A stretch of 64,000 nucleotides of DNA from Bradyrhizobium sp. 200 (GTDB taxonomy: Bacteria > Pseudomonadota > Alphaproteobacteria > Rhizobiales > Xanthobacteraceae). This document shows positions 63,030 through 64,000 of the stretch, piece after piece (the stretch's first letter is position 1; each line of letters begins with the position of its first letter). The notes beneath the pieces are model-generated. The model made no database searches. It had not been told where the DNA came from and saw only the letters and a list, made by a program, of their open reading frames with translations. A program made the translations under genes and the position numbers. Location of the stretch: assembly GCF_023100945.1 (NCBI RefSeq), contig NZ_CP064689.1, forward strand, positions 4,880,001 to 4,944,000, written 5' to 3'.

Positions 63030-63311
63030 ATATGTCGAATTGGCGCAAAAATCCGGGGTCTTACGCAACGGTTAATTAATCTTTTGGAAACTCGCTCGGC
63101 CTAACCTGATTCCTGGACTTGTTCGCCTTCCGACAGACAGCTTGAAAGCTGTTTGTGAACAGCAGCTTAGCTAGAACAGCGACCTGATCGGCCGACCCGG
63201 CCGCGCGTAATGGCCGGATCGGTACTTCGAACGGGGGAACATCAGCGGTTGGTGGGCACAATTTTGCCTCACGAGCCGGTGATCAAGACAGAAATTGGGA
63301 CAGGGAAGTAA

Positions 63312-64000
63312 ATGCTTCGTACAACCTTGGCTTCCTCGCGCGCGTTGCGAGTGTGCGCCCTCGGACTCATCACCTTTACGACTGCGATTCTGATCAGCAG
63401 CGAGAGCGCTGAGGCCCGCCGCTACAAGCACCGCCGACACCATCACGTCGTACGTGAGAGCTACAGCCCGCAGTTTTCCTCGATCATCGTCGATGGCAAT
63501 TCCGGCGCGGTGCTCTCCTCCAACAATCCCGACGGTATCCGACGCCCGGCGTCGCTGACCAAGATCATGACGCTTTATCTGCTGTTCGAACGCCTCGACG
63601 CCGGCAAGATGAAGCTGGACACCGAGATGGAAGTCTCCGAGCACGCTTCCGAGCAGGCGCCGACCAAGCTCGGTCTAAAGCCCGGCCAGACGCTGAAGGT
63701 CGAGGATGCCATCAAGGGCCTGGTGACGCGTTCCGCCAACGACGCCGCCGTCGTGATCGCGGAAGCCATCGCCGGCGATGAAGCCGAATTCGCCAGGCTG
63801 ATGACGCGCAAGGCGCGCGCGCTCGGCATGAGCAAGACCACCTATCGCAATGCCTCCGGCCTGCCCAATGACGACCAATTGACCACGGCGCGCGATCAGG
63901 CCACGCTCGGCCGCGCGATCCAGGATCGCTTTCCGCGCTATTACCGCTATTTCGCGACCACCGTGTTCAATTATCGCGGCCAGTCGATCCGCAACCACAA
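63312..64000 (+). CDS. D-alanyl-D-alanine carboxypeptidase (PBP5-type), 3' end outside window
   Basis: ATG at 63312, preceded by AGGGA; about 229 codons are visible and the frame is open at the window end. A signal peptide with the hydrophobic core L-G-L-I-T-F-T-T-A-I-L-I and a basic/His-rich segment (Y-K-H-R-R-H-H-H) precede the S11 domain. The S-x-x-K is in R-P-A-S-L-T-K-I-M-T, S-x-N in R-S-A-N-D-A-A, followed by M-S-K-T-T-Y-R-N-A-S-G-L. The K-T-G box should lie beyond the end. It trims the terminal D-Ala of peptidoglycan stem peptides in the periplasm. Confidence 0.93.
   Translation, partial: MLRTTLASSRALRVCALGLITFTTAILISSESAEARRYKHRRHHHVVRESYSPQFSSIIVDGNSGAVLSSNNPDGIRRPASLTKIMTLYLLFERLDAGKMKLDTEMEVSEHASEQAPTKLGLKPGQTLKVEDAIKGLVTRSANDAAVVIAEAIAGDEAEFARLMTRKARALGMSKTTYRNASGLPNDDQLTTARDQATLGRAIQDRFPRYYRYFATTVFNYRGQSIRNH

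Noticed and set aside
1..64000. Defence island, CRISPR array, prophage or biosynthetic cluster
   Set aside because: No regularly spaced repeats, no phage structural genes, no restriction-modification, Cas, NRPS or PKS signatures. The caspase-like protein, CPBP protease and truncated HigA-like gene are isolated and do not form a defence locus.
1..64000. tRNA or rRNA genes
   Set aside because: I scanned the longer intergenic stretches for a T-loop (GTTCRANYC) with acceptor pairing and for rRNA words, and found no credible match; a covariance-model search would be decisive.

Overview
The window looks like chromosomal DNA of a Bradyrhizobium-type alphaproteobacterium (Nitrobacteraceae). This rests on the high-GC coding style, the gene content (PleD/DivK, DUF3551, DUF3572, EipB, phasin, Lys/Ala-rich tails on TopA and RNase R) and the dispersed intergenic palindromes that I associate with this group. 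The assignment is inference from gene content; no 16S or other marker is present. I see no rRNA, tRNA or CRISPR array. One intact-looking insertion sequence is present.

Layout. 1-4.5 kb: the start of a DUF3551 protein cut by the window edge, a caspase-like periplasmic protein, a GFA-family remnant, a Sel1-like protein and a 30-residue lysine-rich peptide. 4.5-8.3 kb: the gatC-gatA-gatB operon (minus strand) with two small unknown genes woven in by overlapping start/stop codons. 8.5-15.9 kb: an accessory-looking block (two tiny proteins, an alpha/beta hydrolase lacking its nucleophile serine, an MBL hydrolase, a peptidoglycan-binding protein, a broken and an intact nitronate monooxygenase, a LysR regulator, a cyclase) lying between gatC and ruvX. 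15.9-21.5 kb: ruvX, an AEC transporter, an IS5-type element inserted in the CTAG that forms the stop codons of two convergent genes, then CPBP protease, AidB-like acyl-CoA dehydrogenase and a D-Ala-D-Ala dipeptidase.

21.7-38.9 kb: a core run of pyrB, a degenerate dihydroorotase, plsY, dprA, topA, rnr, DUF983, NUDIX, a flavin monooxygenase and rpmG. It is interrupted by an amidase, a truncated HigA-like antitoxin and two divergent HxlR modules (with azoR and with an SDR). 38.9-46.9 kb: a TetR/MFS divergon with a perfect palindromic operator, a serine hydrolase bracketed by two copies of one palindromic repeat, the pleD-divK signalling pair, DUF3572-dinB, a RidA and a GYD protein. 47-57.5 kb: the slipin/NfeD membrane pair, EipB, RidA-GDPD, a GNAT-like protein, HIT, TrmO, AzlC/AzlD, a lytic transglycosylase and a PilZ protein. 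57.6-64 kb: clpA, clpS, a Tad-like VWA protein, a phasin with two putative PhaR sites, and the start of a D-alanyl-D-alanine carboxypeptidase cut by the window end.

Functionally this is mostly housekeeping: tRNA amidation, pyrimidine and phospholipid synthesis, DNA topology and repair, RNA turnover, cell-cycle c-di-GMP signalling and regulated proteolysis. Small detoxification modules with their own regulators are set among these genes. The most interesting signals are degenerate enzymes kept as intact reading frames, precise IS and repeat insertions at gene ends, and small uncharacterised genes. I did not find a convincing new multi-gene defence or biosynthetic system.
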